The notes beneath the pieces are model-generated. The model was not told the origin of the DNA and searched no databases. It saw nothing but the letters and a program-made list of their open reading frames with translations. 64,000 nt of DNA from an uncultured Shimia sp. (lineage in GTDB: Bacteria; Pseudomonadota; Alphaproteobacteria; Rhodobacterales; Rhodobacteraceae): contig CALCOY010000069.1 of the NCBI GenBank assembly GCA_937897325.1, positions 33,039-97,038 of the forward strand, written 5' to 3'. Positions 1 through 8,004 of the stretch are shown here, piece by piece. Every line of letters starts with the position of its first letter. Positions within the stretch are counted from its first letter, which is position 1. A program made the translations under genes and the position numbers.

Positions 1-2
1 TC

Positions 3-515
3 GATGCAGAAACGATGGAAGTCCGGCCCGTAGAGGTAACGACCAGTAACGTCGGTGACGCGCCGATGCTGCCCAAATTGCTCAACCAAATCCCGACCGA
101 TCAAGACATTGGGTCCGTAGCTGCCCCCTCGGCAGATTGCTTTGCAATCGCCTGCCGGGCAATGGATGGGGCATACGACACGCGCAAATGCCACGACGCG
201 ATTGCCGACCGCCATGCCCACGCTGTCATACCACCGCGCAAGAACGCCAAACCGTGGAAGCCCACAACCCAGGGAGCCATCGCCCGGAACGAAGCCGTCA
301 ACGCGTCGCGATACCTCGGTCGCGCTATCTGGCGACGGTGGAGCGGCTACCATGGCCGAAGTCGCGTCTAAACCAAGATGCACTGCGTGAAACTTCTCGG
401 ACAATCCCTGATGTAGAGAGATTTCGACCGGCAGGTCGCTGAAATCCAGGTCCGCGTCGCGGTGCTCAACCGCTACACTGCTCTTGGCATACCCGTCACC
501 TTGCCTGCAGGATAA
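3..515 (+). pseudogene. IS5-family transposase, 3' remnant with nonsense codons
   Basis: This is the C-terminal part of a DDE transposase of the IS5 type; its beginning lies outside the window. The reading frame starting at base 3 shows the GDGAYD-like segment (here MDGAYDT) carrying the second catalytic Asp. Further on is the Y-x2-R-x3-E-x6-K signature region (YHGRSRV, then TKMHCVKLLG). The frame is broken by TAA at 369-371 and TAG at 414-416, but homology-like sequence continues through both to a final TAA at 513-515. The first stop sits exactly where the catalytic Glu of the signature is expected, so the copy cannot make active enzyme. No terminal inverted repeat could be placed. The family call rests on the motifs, not on a database search. 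Confidence 0.75.
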
Positions 516-1169
516 ATGTGCCCGGGGAAAAACGCGAACGTTTCGGTCGCCGCCTTTCTGCTTGCAGCAATGGCAGGGGACTTCGTTAGTGTCAGTGAAC
601 GGATGCCCATCAGTGTTGACGTGAGCAACAAAGCTGAAAAGCGCTTTACTGAGTCCGTTAAAATTCTTGAACACGCCTTTGAACCGGACAATCCCCAGGA
701 CCGTCTTGCGGCGTTGAATTCAGTGGCCGGTACGCTCGTTCGACAAATCGTGAAACGCTGATTGAAGTCTCGATCGCTCATCGCTTCATACGCGGTTGCC
801 TTGAACTTCTGCGGACGCGGCATGGGATTTTCGCGGGCGAGGTCATTTGGGGCGGATTTTAGGGCCGTCGCCAACTTCCTGCGCAGGGCCTACATGGCTG
901 GTTTTTCCGCTGCCGAGCAGCACTGGATGCCACGCGCTTGCAGCGAGAAATCTCAAGGTTCAAGTCGGGCTCAGTCACATTTCGCCGCACTTTGTTCGAA
1001 CGACCGCTTTGCTGACCCCGCAATGGCATCGAGCGTTCCGATATGTGAAGTCGTCCACGTTCAATATCCTTGCTATTTTAGCGCGACGATGTTGACCGAT
1101 GGTCCATGATGGATATTTGAAAGCCAGATAGGGGAGGGCTGCGGTTTTGACCTATAGTTTTTCGACAGG
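516..1169. other. Stretch without a supported gene
   Basis: About 650 bases separate the dead transposase from the next gene. Short open frames occur on both strands, for example 516-761 on the plus strand (81 codons). None has a recognisable domain or a convincing ribosome binding site, and the longest minus-strand frame runs into the transposase remnant. The stretch most likely holds the right end of the insertion element plus decayed DNA. It must also hold the promoter of the operon that starts at 1170. Confidence 0.5.
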
Positions 1170-1751
1170 ATGAGCCGAGCGTTGGTCCTTTTTGCACATC
1201 CCTGTCACGAGAGTTTTTCGGCATCCCTCCATCAAACCGTGGTCGAGCGATTGGACCGAGCGGGTTGGGACATTGATAACTGCGATCTGAATGCTGAGGG
1301 TTTCTCACCGGTTTTGACGGCTGAAGAGCGTCGGGCCTATCATGATGAGGAACAGAATATCGAACCGGTCCGCGCTTATGTTGAGCGGCTAGAGGCAGCC
1401 GATGCGCTGATCCTGGTCTTCCCGGTCTGGAACTTCGGATACCCCGCCATACTAAAGGGGTTTCTGGATCGGGTCTTTCTGCCGGGGGTGTCATTTCGCA
1501 TTGAAGGGGGCAAGCTGCGCCCTAATCTCACCAACATCAAGAGACTGGCAGCCGTGACGACCTACGGCGGAACCCGGACACGCGCCTATTTTGCAGGCGA
1601 TCCCCCGCGAAAATGTGTCACGCGGGCTATAAGATACGTATGCCAACCGGAAAAGATGCGATATCTTGCGCTTTACGACATGAATCGGGCCTCGCAGGCG
1701 AAACGTGCGGCATTCCTCGCACGTGTGGCCCGAGAGATGGAGGCATTCTGA
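1170..1751 (+). CDS. Flavodoxin-fold NAD(P)H:quinone oxidoreductase-like protein (first copy)
   Basis: The 193-residue protein belongs to the Flavodoxin_2 group (NQO1, MdaB, KefF), FMN/FAD enzymes that reduce quinones or other small electron acceptors with NAD(P)H. The opening strand ALVLFAHPCHESFSASL (residues 4-20) is the family's phosphate-binding loop. The segment LVFPVWNFGYPAILKGFLDR (82-101) is the conserved flavin-ring and dimer region. Length is typical. It is the first gene of a four-gene operon and ends one base before a paralogue (1753-2382). The pair may form a heterodimer or act on two steps of one pathway; that is inference. The substrate cannot be told from sequence. The ribosome binding site before the ATG is weak. 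Confidence 0.85.
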   Translation: MSRALVLFAHPCHESFSASLHQTVVERLDRAGWDIDNCDLNAEGFSPVLTAEERRAYHDEEQNIEPVRAYVERLEAADALILVFPVWNFGYPAILKGFLDRVFLPGVSFRIEGGKLRPNLTNIKRLAAVTTYGGTRTRAYFAGDPPRKCVTRAIRYVCQPEKMRYLALYDMNRASQAKRAAFLARVAREMEAF

Positions 1752-1752
1752 C

Positions 1753-2382
1753 ATGCGTGCGCTGGTGATCTATTGCCATCCGAAAGAAGGAAGTTTCAAC
1801 GCGGGCATCCGCGATCTTGTTTTGGAGAAATTATATGAGTCCGGGGCCGAAGTGCGCCTGACCGACCTTTACAAACGCGACTTCAATCCGATTCTGCCGG
1901 AGTGCGAATTGGATATCTACCTTGATTGTCCCAAAAATCAGCAGCCCGTCGAGGCGGATGTGGCTGATCTTCGATGGGCCGATACGCTTGTCTTCGTGTA
2001 TCCGACCTGGTGGTATGGGTTGCCCGCGATGCTGAAGGGCTGGCTGGACCGCGTGCTTCTGCCCGATGTGGCATTTCTGATGCCCGATGCCGAGAACAGC
2101 GATATCCGTCGGGGCCTGACGCACATCACACGGCTTGCGGCATTCACCACCTGTGGCGCAAGCTGGGGCCTCACGCAGATGATGGGCGCGCCGGGCAAGC
2201 GGACGATCATGCGCGGCGTGAGATCGATTTGCAGCACCCGTTGCCGGACGGCCTTTGCGGCGCACTACCTGATGGACAGTTCGACCGAAGCAAGTCGGGG
2301 GGCGCATCTTCAGAAGGTGGCTGCCAAGATGGACCGCTTCGTCGATCAGGGGCGTGAAAATCTGCGTACGGCGCAAGCATGA
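1753..2382 (+). CDS. Flavodoxin-fold NAD(P)H:quinone oxidoreductase-like protein (second copy)
   Basis: This 209-residue Flavodoxin_2 protein is a diverged paralogue of its upstream neighbour. It opens with RALVIYCHPKEGSFNAGIRD (residues 2-21), the flavin phosphate loop, and has VFVYPTWWYGLPAMLKGWLD around residues 77-96, with the WWxGxPAxLKGW pattern of the family. I chose the ATG at 1753, directly after the stop of the first copy, rather than an earlier start inside that gene. Its stop overlaps the next start (ATGA), which points to translational coupling with the oxygenase. By family it should be a cytoplasmic flavoprotein reducing a quinone-like or conjugated substrate; the physiological acceptor is unknown. 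Confidence 0.85.
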   Translation: MRALVIYCHPKEGSFNAGIRDLVLEKLYESGAEVRLTDLYKRDFNPILPECELDIYLDCPKNQQPVEADVADLRWADTLVFVYPTWWYGLPAMLKGWLDRVLLPDVAFLMPDAENSDIRRGLTHITRLAAFTTCGASWGLTQMMGAPGKRTIMRGVRSICSTRCRTAFAAHYLMDSSTEASRGAHLQKVAAKMDRFVDQGRENLRTAQA

Positions 2383-3302
2383 TCCCGATCTTCGATTGGG
2401 CGCGCTTTGACAGCGATAAAGCAGGCTTTGTCGCTGAATTGGGCGCGGCCTGTCGGGGGCCAGGCTTCTTTCTTCTCAAGAACCACGGCGTTTCGCGAGA
2501 CCTTCAGTCGCTGGTCTTCGAAAACGCCCGCGCTTTCTTTGCGCTTCCGAAGCCCGACAAGCAAAAGATCTCGATACTGAATACACCGCATTACCGCGGG
2601 TGGGCTGCTGCAGGTGTTGAATCACTGGATGAGACACGACCGGAGATCGACACCAAGGAGACTTTCAATATTGGCTATGATCTGCCCGAGGATGATCCTC
2701 GTGTCGTGGCAGGCGAGCCCTTTCGAGGTGTAAATCAATGGCCGGAGATGCCCAGTTTTCGGGATGCGATGTTGGCGTATTACGATGCCGCGCTTGATCT
2801 AGGGCGAGACATTCATCGGGCATTTGCGGTTGATCTGGGTCTGCCGGAAGACACGTTTGCCCGTACCTTTGATGAGCCTCTCGCGGCAATGCGCCTTCTT
2901 TACTACCCGCCCGCCAGCGGCGCCGAGAATGAGATCGGAGCCGGTGCGCATACGGATTACGGTGCCATAACGCTTCTTATGACGGATGGAGAGCCAGGCC
3001 TTCAGGTGCGCCCCCGAAACGGCGACTGGATGGATGTGCCGCATGTAGATGGCGCCTATGTGGTCAATATCGGCGATTGTCTGATGCGCTGGACGAACGA
3101 TATCTACGTCTCGACCCCGCATCGCGTTCTGCCGCCCAAAAGGCAAAGGCTTTCGATTGCATTCTTTGTCGAGGCCAATCCCGATACGATCATTCAGGCA
3201 TTGCCGGGCACCGGTATCGCAAAATATCCCCCGATCCGGGCAGCAGATTATCTCGCCTCGCGGCTGGAGGCGACCTATGCCCCGAAAGAACCTGCCGAAT
3301 GA
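2379..3302 (+). CDS. Isopenicillin N synthase-like Fe(II)/2-oxoglutarate dioxygenase
   Basis: The 307-residue protein has the two-part layout of the isopenicillin N synthase family: an N-terminal DIOX_N region (residues 1-110, with GPGFFLLKNHGV) and a C-terminal 2OG-Fe(II) oxygenase barrel. Iron ligands are visible as the HxD pair H191/D193 (AHTDYG) and distal H248 (STPHRV), and R257-x-S259 should bind the 2-oxoglutarate carboxylate. Such enzymes hydroxylate, desaturate or cyclise small molecules. The start overlaps the stop of the flavoprotein gene by four bases, and its own stop overlaps the start of the creatininase gene. The four genes therefore probably serve one pathway. The substrate is not predictable from sequence. 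Confidence 0.88.
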   Translation: MIPIFDWARFDSDKAGFVAELGAACRGPGFFLLKNHGVSRDLQSLVFENARAFFALPKPDKQKISILNTPHYRGWAAAGVESLDETRPEIDTKETFNIGYDLPEDDPRVVAGEPFRGVNQWPEMPSFRDAMLAYYDAALDLGRDIHRAFAVDLGLPEDTFARTFDEPLAAMRLLYYPPASGAENEIGAGAHTDYGAITLLMTDGEPGLQVRPRNGDWMDVPHVDGAYVVNIGDCLMRWTNDIYVSTPHRVLPPKRQRLSIAFFVEANPDTIIQALPGTGIAKYPPIRAADYLASRLEATYAPKEPAE

Positions 3303-4063
3303 CAGCCCATTTCTGGGCCGACATGCGTGGCTCTGACTTTGATGATCTTGACCCTTCGCGCACGATTGCCGTATTGCCGACGGCGGCGATAGAACAGCAC
3401 GGGCCGCATTTGCCCCTGGGCACCGACGCACTGATCATGGAAGGGATGCTATCTACCCTCATGACAGCCTGCCCGGAAGACCTGGATGTGCGGGTTCTGC
3501 CCATTCAAAGCATCGGCAAATCCAACGAACATCTTTGGGCCAGTGGTACCCTGACCTTGACTGCACAAACCGCGCTCAGCGCTTGGACTGAAATCGGTCT
3601 GTCCGTGGCGCGCGCGGGCGTTCGGAAGATCGTTCTGGTCAATTCGCATGGCGGCAACCTTGATCTTGTCTCGATCCTGTCGCGGGAGTTGCGCGTGCAG
3701 GCGGACATGCTTGCGGTCAAATGCCAATGGGGCAGCTTCGGTGTGCCCGATGGGCTTTACTCCGAGCAGGAGCGCACCCACGGAATTCATGGCGGCGATC
3801 TTGAGACGTCGCTCATGCTCGCCTTCAGACCCGGGACGGTGAACATGGATCAGGCGCGAGATTTCCGCTCGACCGCCGAGACATCTGCGATCCCGCCCAT
3901 CGGCCCCGTTTCCTACGGGTGGATCGCCAGCGATCTCAATTCCGACGGCACGGTGGGGGAGGCGTATCTCGCGACGGCCGAAAAGGGACGGGCGACCGCC
4001 GATCATCAGGTCGGGGGATTCATTCAGCTTTTGCTGGACGTGGCGGCCGAGCCAGTGTTCTGA
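3299..4063 (+). CDS. Creatininase-family amidohydrolase
   Basis: The 254-residue protein matches the creatininase fold, a family of Zn/Mn hydrolases that open cyclic amides or cleave amides and peptides (creatininase, FAPy deformylase, MftE). Metal-ligand motifs are visible: E32 and H34 in IEQHGPHLPLGTD with D43, H117 in NSHGGN, and E169 in GGDLETS. The ATG at 3299 overlaps the stop of the oxygenase gene (ATGA) and was preferred over a longer frame reaching back into that gene. As last gene of the operon it may hydrolyse a lactam or amide made by the upstream redox enzymes. That role is inference; creatinine itself is only one of several family substrates. Confidence 0.87.
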   Translation: MTAHFWADMRGSDFDDLDPSRTIAVLPTAAIEQHGPHLPLGTDALIMEGMLSTLMTACPEDLDVRVLPIQSIGKSNEHLWASGTLTLTAQTALSAWTEIGLSVARAGVRKIVLVNSHGGNLDLVSILSRELRVQADMLAVKCQWGSFGVPDGLYSEQERTHGIHGGDLETSLMLAFRPGTVNMDQARDFRSTAETSAIPPIGPVSYGWIASDLNSDGTVGEAYLATAEKGRATADHQVGGFIQLLLDVAAEPVF

Positions 4064-4566
4064 CCGGTTGCGCCTTTACAGTAGCCGTTTGCCCATCCCA
4101 CATTTTTGTCTTGCTACAGGCAATTCGATAATCCCACGCATCAGGTGTTTCCGAGACCCGACATCGGGTCAGACGGCATACATCCCCGGCCGGGACAAAT
4201 CTTCATTTGGCGGCATCTCAACCCACTTGACGGCCACCAACTCGTCTTTGACCTCGTCCGGCGGCAGGTACTGGATCCCAAGGTCTGCCAGAATGGCAGC
4301 CTTGGCGGGTGTGACGGGTTCGACCACAAGACGCCCGACCTTGGGCGCAAGTGCGAACTTCCCGCCGACGCCCACCGGCGCATGACGGCAGCGCTATGCT
4401 ATAGGCGAGGTGACCTGTTATTAGTGGAAGACGGCAGGATCTTCGAAGCCGGGACAATTCTCAACCACTGTTGCCGTTTGCAAATGGGCGAATTCCTGCG
4501 GGGCCTCAGGGGCAAAGTGCTGGGCGACGGCCCAGGATTTTGGTCGCGGCCCGCTTGGGGCGCGGA
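4064..4566. other. Intergenic stretch with possible decayed minus-strand gene
   Basis: Between the creatininase gene and eda (convergent) lie about 500 bases. Two minus-strand stretches read like protein rather than noise: 4169-4393 (ending KDELVAVKWVEMPPNEDLS...) and about 4425-4560 (with QEFAHLQTATVVENCPGFED). They lie in different frames, separated by stop codons, and the first has no ribosome binding site. They could be pieces of one decayed gene. I do not recognise the family. No clear terminator was found for either flanking operon. Confidence 0.3.
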
Positions 4567-5208
4567 TCATCTCGCCAGCTTGGACGCCTCCTTGGCAAGG
4601 TCCTCGATCCCCGCCCAATCTCCGGCTGACACCAGATCTGTCGGTGCGACCCATGACCCGCCCGCACAGACGACGTTGGGCAAAGACAGGTAGGTTTCTG
4701 CATTTCCCGGGCTGACCCCACCTGTTGGGCAAAAGCTGATCTGGGGCAAGGGCGCGCCAATGGCTTTCAGGGCCGGGGCCCCGCCTGATGCTTCGGCGGG
4801 AAAGAACTTCAACATGTCGTAACCGCGTTCGAGAAGCTGCATCGCCTCACTTGCCGTGGCAGCTCCGGGCAGCAGCGGCAGGTCTTCCTCTTCGCAGGCC
4901 CGCATCAGCGCGTCCGTGGCACCAGGCGACACACCGAACCGTGCGCCAGCCTTCTTGGCGGCACGCACGTCTGCTGGGGTCACAAGGGTGCCAGCCCCCA
5001 CAATTCCGCCTTCCACCTTGGACATGGCGCGGATCGCGTCAAGGGCACCAGCGGTCCGAAGTGTGACCTCAAGGGCGGGCAATCCGCCTGCCACGAGAGC
5101 CTCGGCCAAAGGAGCGGCCGAAGCGGCATCGTCCACGACCAGAACGGGCACGATCGGGGCGGCTGCGCAAACCTCGCGCGTCATCTTGCTGGCGTCTTGG
5201 GGTGTCAT
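4567..5208 (-). CDS. eda: 2-keto-3-deoxy-6-phosphogluconate (KDPG) aldolase
   Basis: Eda cleaves KDPG to pyruvate and glyceraldehyde 3-phosphate, the last step of the Entner-Doudoroff pathway. The 213-residue protein is a class I aldolase TIM barrel. E47 in LEVTLRT is the proton-shuttling Glu, K134 in DMLKFFPAE is the Schiff-base Lys, and GVSPGATD and CPTGGV form the phosphate-binding loops. It lies nine bases after the edd stop. The ribosome binding site AGGAAG overlaps that stop, so the two genes are surely cotranscribed, with edd first. Length and motifs are normal. Confidence 0.97.
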   Translation of the reverse strand: MTPQDASKMTREVCAAAPIVPVLVVDDAASAAPLAEALVAGGLPALEVTLRTAGALDAIRAMSKVEGGIVGAGTLVTPADVRAAKKAGARFGVSPGATDALMRACEEEDLPLLPGAATASEAMQLLERGYDMLKFFPAEASGGAPALKAIGAPLPQISFCPTGGVSPGNAETYLSLPNVVCAGGSWVAPTDLVSAGDWAGIEDLAKEASKLAR

Positions 5209-5217
5209 GGTCTTCCT

Positions 5218-7017
5218 TCAGAATATGCACGCGCCCGCCTCGGCTCCGCAGGCCGATGCTCGGAAGCTTTCGAACAATTCGCGGCCCAAACCGCTATGAG
5301 ACGCGCTGAGGTCAGCAGTTGCCGCCGGACGCTCCAATGCTGCGGCGTCCAGGATTTCCAGCGTTCCTGCAACCGCATCGAGCCGAACGACATCGCCATC
5401 GCAAAGTTTTGCGATCGGTCCGCCATCCAGCGCTTCGGGGCACACATGGATCGCTGCGGGAACCTTGCCAGAAGCCCCCGACATGCGCCCGTCAGTGACC
5501 AACGCCACCTTCTGGCCACGGGCCTGCAGCACCGACAGGATCGGCGTAAGCGAATGAAGCTCGGGCATCCCGTTGGCCTTCGGGCCCTGAAACCGCACGA
5601 CGACGATCACATCGCCGGTAAACTCGCCCGCTTTGAAGGCCGCTTTCACATCGTCCTGGTCATGAAAGACGCGAACAGACGCTTCGACCACGCGGTGCTC
5701 ATCGGCCACCGCCGAAACCTTGATGACCGCCGCGCCAAGATTGCCGTCCAACCGCTTTAAGCCTCCCGTTGACTGAAAAGGATCCGCAGCCGGTCTCAGG
5801 ATCTTGTCGTTGAGCGTCTCGCCGCTCCCGTTCTCCCATACAAGTGCGCCGTCCTTCAGCTTGGGCTCTTGCGTGTAGTGTTGCAGCCCGTCGCCTGCGA
5901 CCGTTTTCGTGTCGGAATGCAATAGCCCGACCTCAAGCAATTCTCCAATCATGTAGCCAAGCCCTCCGGCCGCATGGAAATGGTTCACATCCGCTAGCCC
6001 GTTCGGGTAAACCCGTGCCATTAGGGGCGTGACTTCAGACAGATCTGAAAAATCCTGCCAGTCCAGTAGGATACCGCCCGCTTTGGCCATAGCCACGAGA
6101 TGAATGAGCAGGTTGGTTGAACCGCCCGTCGCATGCAGGCCGACGATCCCGTTGGCAAAAGCCTTCTCGTTTAGGATGTCACAAACGGGTGTGTAATTGT
6201 TGCCAAGTGCGGACAGCGACAGCGCCCGCCTTGCACCCTCCGCCGTCAGGGCGGCACGCAGATCCGTGCCCGGATTGACGAAGCTGGAGCCTGGCAGATG
6301 CAACCCCATAAACTCCATCAGCATCTGGTTGGTGTTGGCCGTACCGTAGAAGGTGCAGGTGCCCGGCCCGTGATAGGCTGCCATTTCAGCAGCCATCAGC
6401 GCGTCGCGCCCGACCTCTCCGGCTGCGAATTTCTGGCGCACCTTGGCTTTTTCATCATTGGGCAACCCGCTGACCATCGGGCCAGCTGGCAGGAAGACCG
6501 CTGGCAATTGTCCGAAACTCTGCGCCGCAATCACCAGGCCAGGCACGATCTTGTCGCAGACGCCCAGAAACACGGCGGCGTCAAAGACGTTGTGTGAAAG
6601 GGAAACGGATGCGGCCAGCGCGATCACATCGCGGGAAAAAAGGCTCAATTCCATGCCGACTTCACCCTGGGTCACCCCATCACACATGGCCGGTACGCCG
6701 CCCGCGACCTGTGCTGTCCCGCCGCCCGCGCGCACCGCCTCACGGATAAGCGCAGGGTAGGTCTCAAATGGCTGATGCGCCGACAGCATGTCGTTGTAGG
6801 CGGTGACGATCCCCAGATTGCCTGCTGTACCTGTAGCCAAAGCTTCCTTGTCTGCACCACTTGCCGCGAAGGCATGTGCTTGCCCGCTGCAGGACAAATG
6901 CGCCCGGTTCGGACCATCGCCTGCCAGTCGCTTCATCCGCTCAAGGTATGCCCCGCGGGTCGTGGCGCTGCGTTCAACAATGCGGTCTGTGACGGTTCGA
7001 AGCGTGTCCTGGATCAT
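5218..7017 (-). CDS. edd: 6-phosphogluconate dehydratase
   Basis: Edd dehydrates 6-phosphogluconate to KDPG in the Entner-Doudoroff pathway, the usual glucose route in Rhodobacterales. It belongs to the ILVD/EDD family, which carries an Fe-S cluster. The cluster-region cysteines are visible in [22 protein letters not shown] and [11 protein letters not shown], and the C-terminal [16 protein letters not shown] motif is intact. I placed the start at the ATG at 7017 (MIQDTLRTV), which gives 599 residues, the family's usual length. A longer frame to 7125 would run through the operator-like palindrome. eda follows immediately, and the upstream palindrome suggests control by a LacI/GalR-type repressor sensing a sugar acid or pathway intermediate. 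Confidence 0.96.
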   Translation of the reverse strand: MIQDTLRTVTDRIVERSATTRGAYLERMKRLAGDGPNRAHLSCSGQAHAFAASGADKEALATGTAGNLGIVTAYNDMLSAHQPFETYPALIREAVRAGGGTAQVAGGVPAMCDGVTQGEVGMELSLFSRDVIALAASVSLSHNVFDAAVFLGVCDKIVPGLVIAAQSFGQLPAVFLPAGPMVSGLPNDEKAKVRQKFAAGEVGRDALMAAEMAAYHGPGTCTFYGTANTNQMLMEFMGLHLPGSSFVNPGTDLRAALTAEGARRALSLSALGNNYTPVCDILNEKAFANGIVGLHATGGSTNLLIHLVAMAKAGGILLDWQDFSDLSEVTPLMARVYPNGLADVNHFHAAGGLGYMIGELLEVGLLHSDTKTVAGDGLQHYTQEPKLKDGALVWENGSGETLNDKILRPAADPFQSTGGLKRLDGNLGAAVIKVSAVADEHRVVEASVRVFHDQDDVKAAFKAGEFTGDVIVVVRFQGPKANGMPELHSLTPILSVLQARGQKVALVTDGRMSGASGKVPAAIHVCPEALDGGPIAKLCDGDVVRLDAVAGTLEILDAAALERPAATADLSASHSGLGRELFESFRASACGAEAGACIF

Positions 7018-7107
7018 GATGCGCCGGGCCTCTGATGCTGGGGCGATCTGCGAGGAGCTTAGCACGGCTATGTCAAAGCGCCATGTCACAAGCGGGATCT
7101 GAATTTT

Positions 7108-7119
7108 GTTAGCGCTAAC
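7108..7119. promoter_or_regulatory. Perfect 12-bp palindrome upstream of edd (LacI/GalR-type operator)
   Basis: GTTAGCGCTAAC is a perfect palindrome with a central CG, the symmetry and half-site style bound by LacI/GalR-family repressors. It lies about 90 bases upstream of the chosen edd start and is the only such site seen between edd and its divergent surroundings. Control of edd-eda by a gluconate- or sugar-responsive repressor is inferred; the regulator gene is not in this window. Confidence 0.6.
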
Positions 7120-7392
7120 TTTCACAAAAGTATGACAGCGTCAAGACAGGTCGCCCGTCGGCCGCCGAATACTTTGTCAAGTCAATTGGACGCGCTTACA
7201 CTTTGCGGTGGCGCAGGCCGACTGCACCAGCCACCATGTACGTCCGCTGAGGCATTTTGCATCAGGCGGAGACAGCGCTGCCGGGTCATGATCCGCCTTC
7301 TCCTTTGATTGTCGCCTTGCCACAGCGCTTCATCACCGAGTTTGAACCCCGCTTGCCGACCTGACGCCCGACAGTTTGGCTTGCCGCAAACT
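7120..7392. other. Intergenic stretch without a gene
   Basis: The stretch between the edd operator and the end of the SAP/DUF6434 gene has no supported coding frame, RNA gene or clear terminator on either strand. Confidence 0.5.
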
Positions 7393-8004
7393 TTAGTCCT
7401 CGATCAAGTCGAGATCCGACCGGTCATAAACATGTCGCCCATCCTCCGAGGGCAGGGCGCGCTTCGCCGCCCAGACCTTGCGCACCAGGTCCAGCGTTGC
7501 ACCGGGATTGTCTGCCAGAAAGTCGCGTGTGTATTGGTTGAACTGGTTGTGATGCGCGATCTTGCTTTCATATCCCGACTTCTTCGTCTCGGTCTTCAGG
7601 CGTTCGTATTCGGCGACCGCATCTGCCAGCGTCTTGCCCACATTCTCTTTCATCCAGGCCATAAACGTGGTGTTGAAGCTAAAGCTGTTGCCGACCTGTG
7701 ACTTGAAGAAACGCCGCACGTTCTGGCTGTTGCGGTAACTGTCCGTGATCAGGGTTTCGGGGGACAAGGCTTCGGAATGCCAGTCAAACCGCGACGTGAT
7801 CGTCGGTTTCTTGTCACCGGGAAAAGCCGTTTCGCCTGTGTCGCGGTGATGTGCGAGCCGATCGAGGATCAGGAACTTTCCGCCCGTCGATTTCACGCCG
7901 ACGCGCTTGGCTTCGGCGACCAGTTCCTCCTTCAGCCAGTACCACCGCCGCAATTCCGCCCCGCTGGTGATCACGCTTATGTCTGGCCGTTCCTCAACCA
8001 TCAT
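7393..8004 (-). CDS. SAP domain / DUF6434 protein
   Basis: The 203-residue protein has an N-terminal SAP-like helical region (about residues 8-55, with ELRRWYWLKEELVAEAKRVG), a fold often used for DNA binding. It is followed by a DUF6434 region (about residues 70-135) with FDWHSEALSPETLITDSYRN and a Phe/Trp-rich core. The function is unknown; DNA association is suggested by the SAP region only. The ATG at 8004 overlaps the stop of the photolyase-like gene (ATGA), and a second ATG follows directly, so the start could be one codon later. Cotranscription with a photolyase-like flavoprotein hints at a role in DNA maintenance, which is inference. Confidence 0.75.
   Translation of the reverse strand: MMVEERPDISVITSGAELRRWYWLKEELVAEAKRVGVKSTGGKFLILDRLAHHRDTGETAFPGDKKPTITSRFDWHSEALSPETLITDSYRNSQNVRRFFKSQVGNSFSFNTTFMAWMKENVGKTLADAVAEYERLKTETKKSGYESKIAHHNQFNQYTRDFLADNPGATLDLVRKVWAAKRALPSEDGRHVYDRSDLDLIED

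Noticed and set aside
473..874. 133-codon minus-strand open frame near the transposase remnant
   Set aside because: It overlaps the 3' end of the transposase remnant, has no domain and no ribosome binding site.
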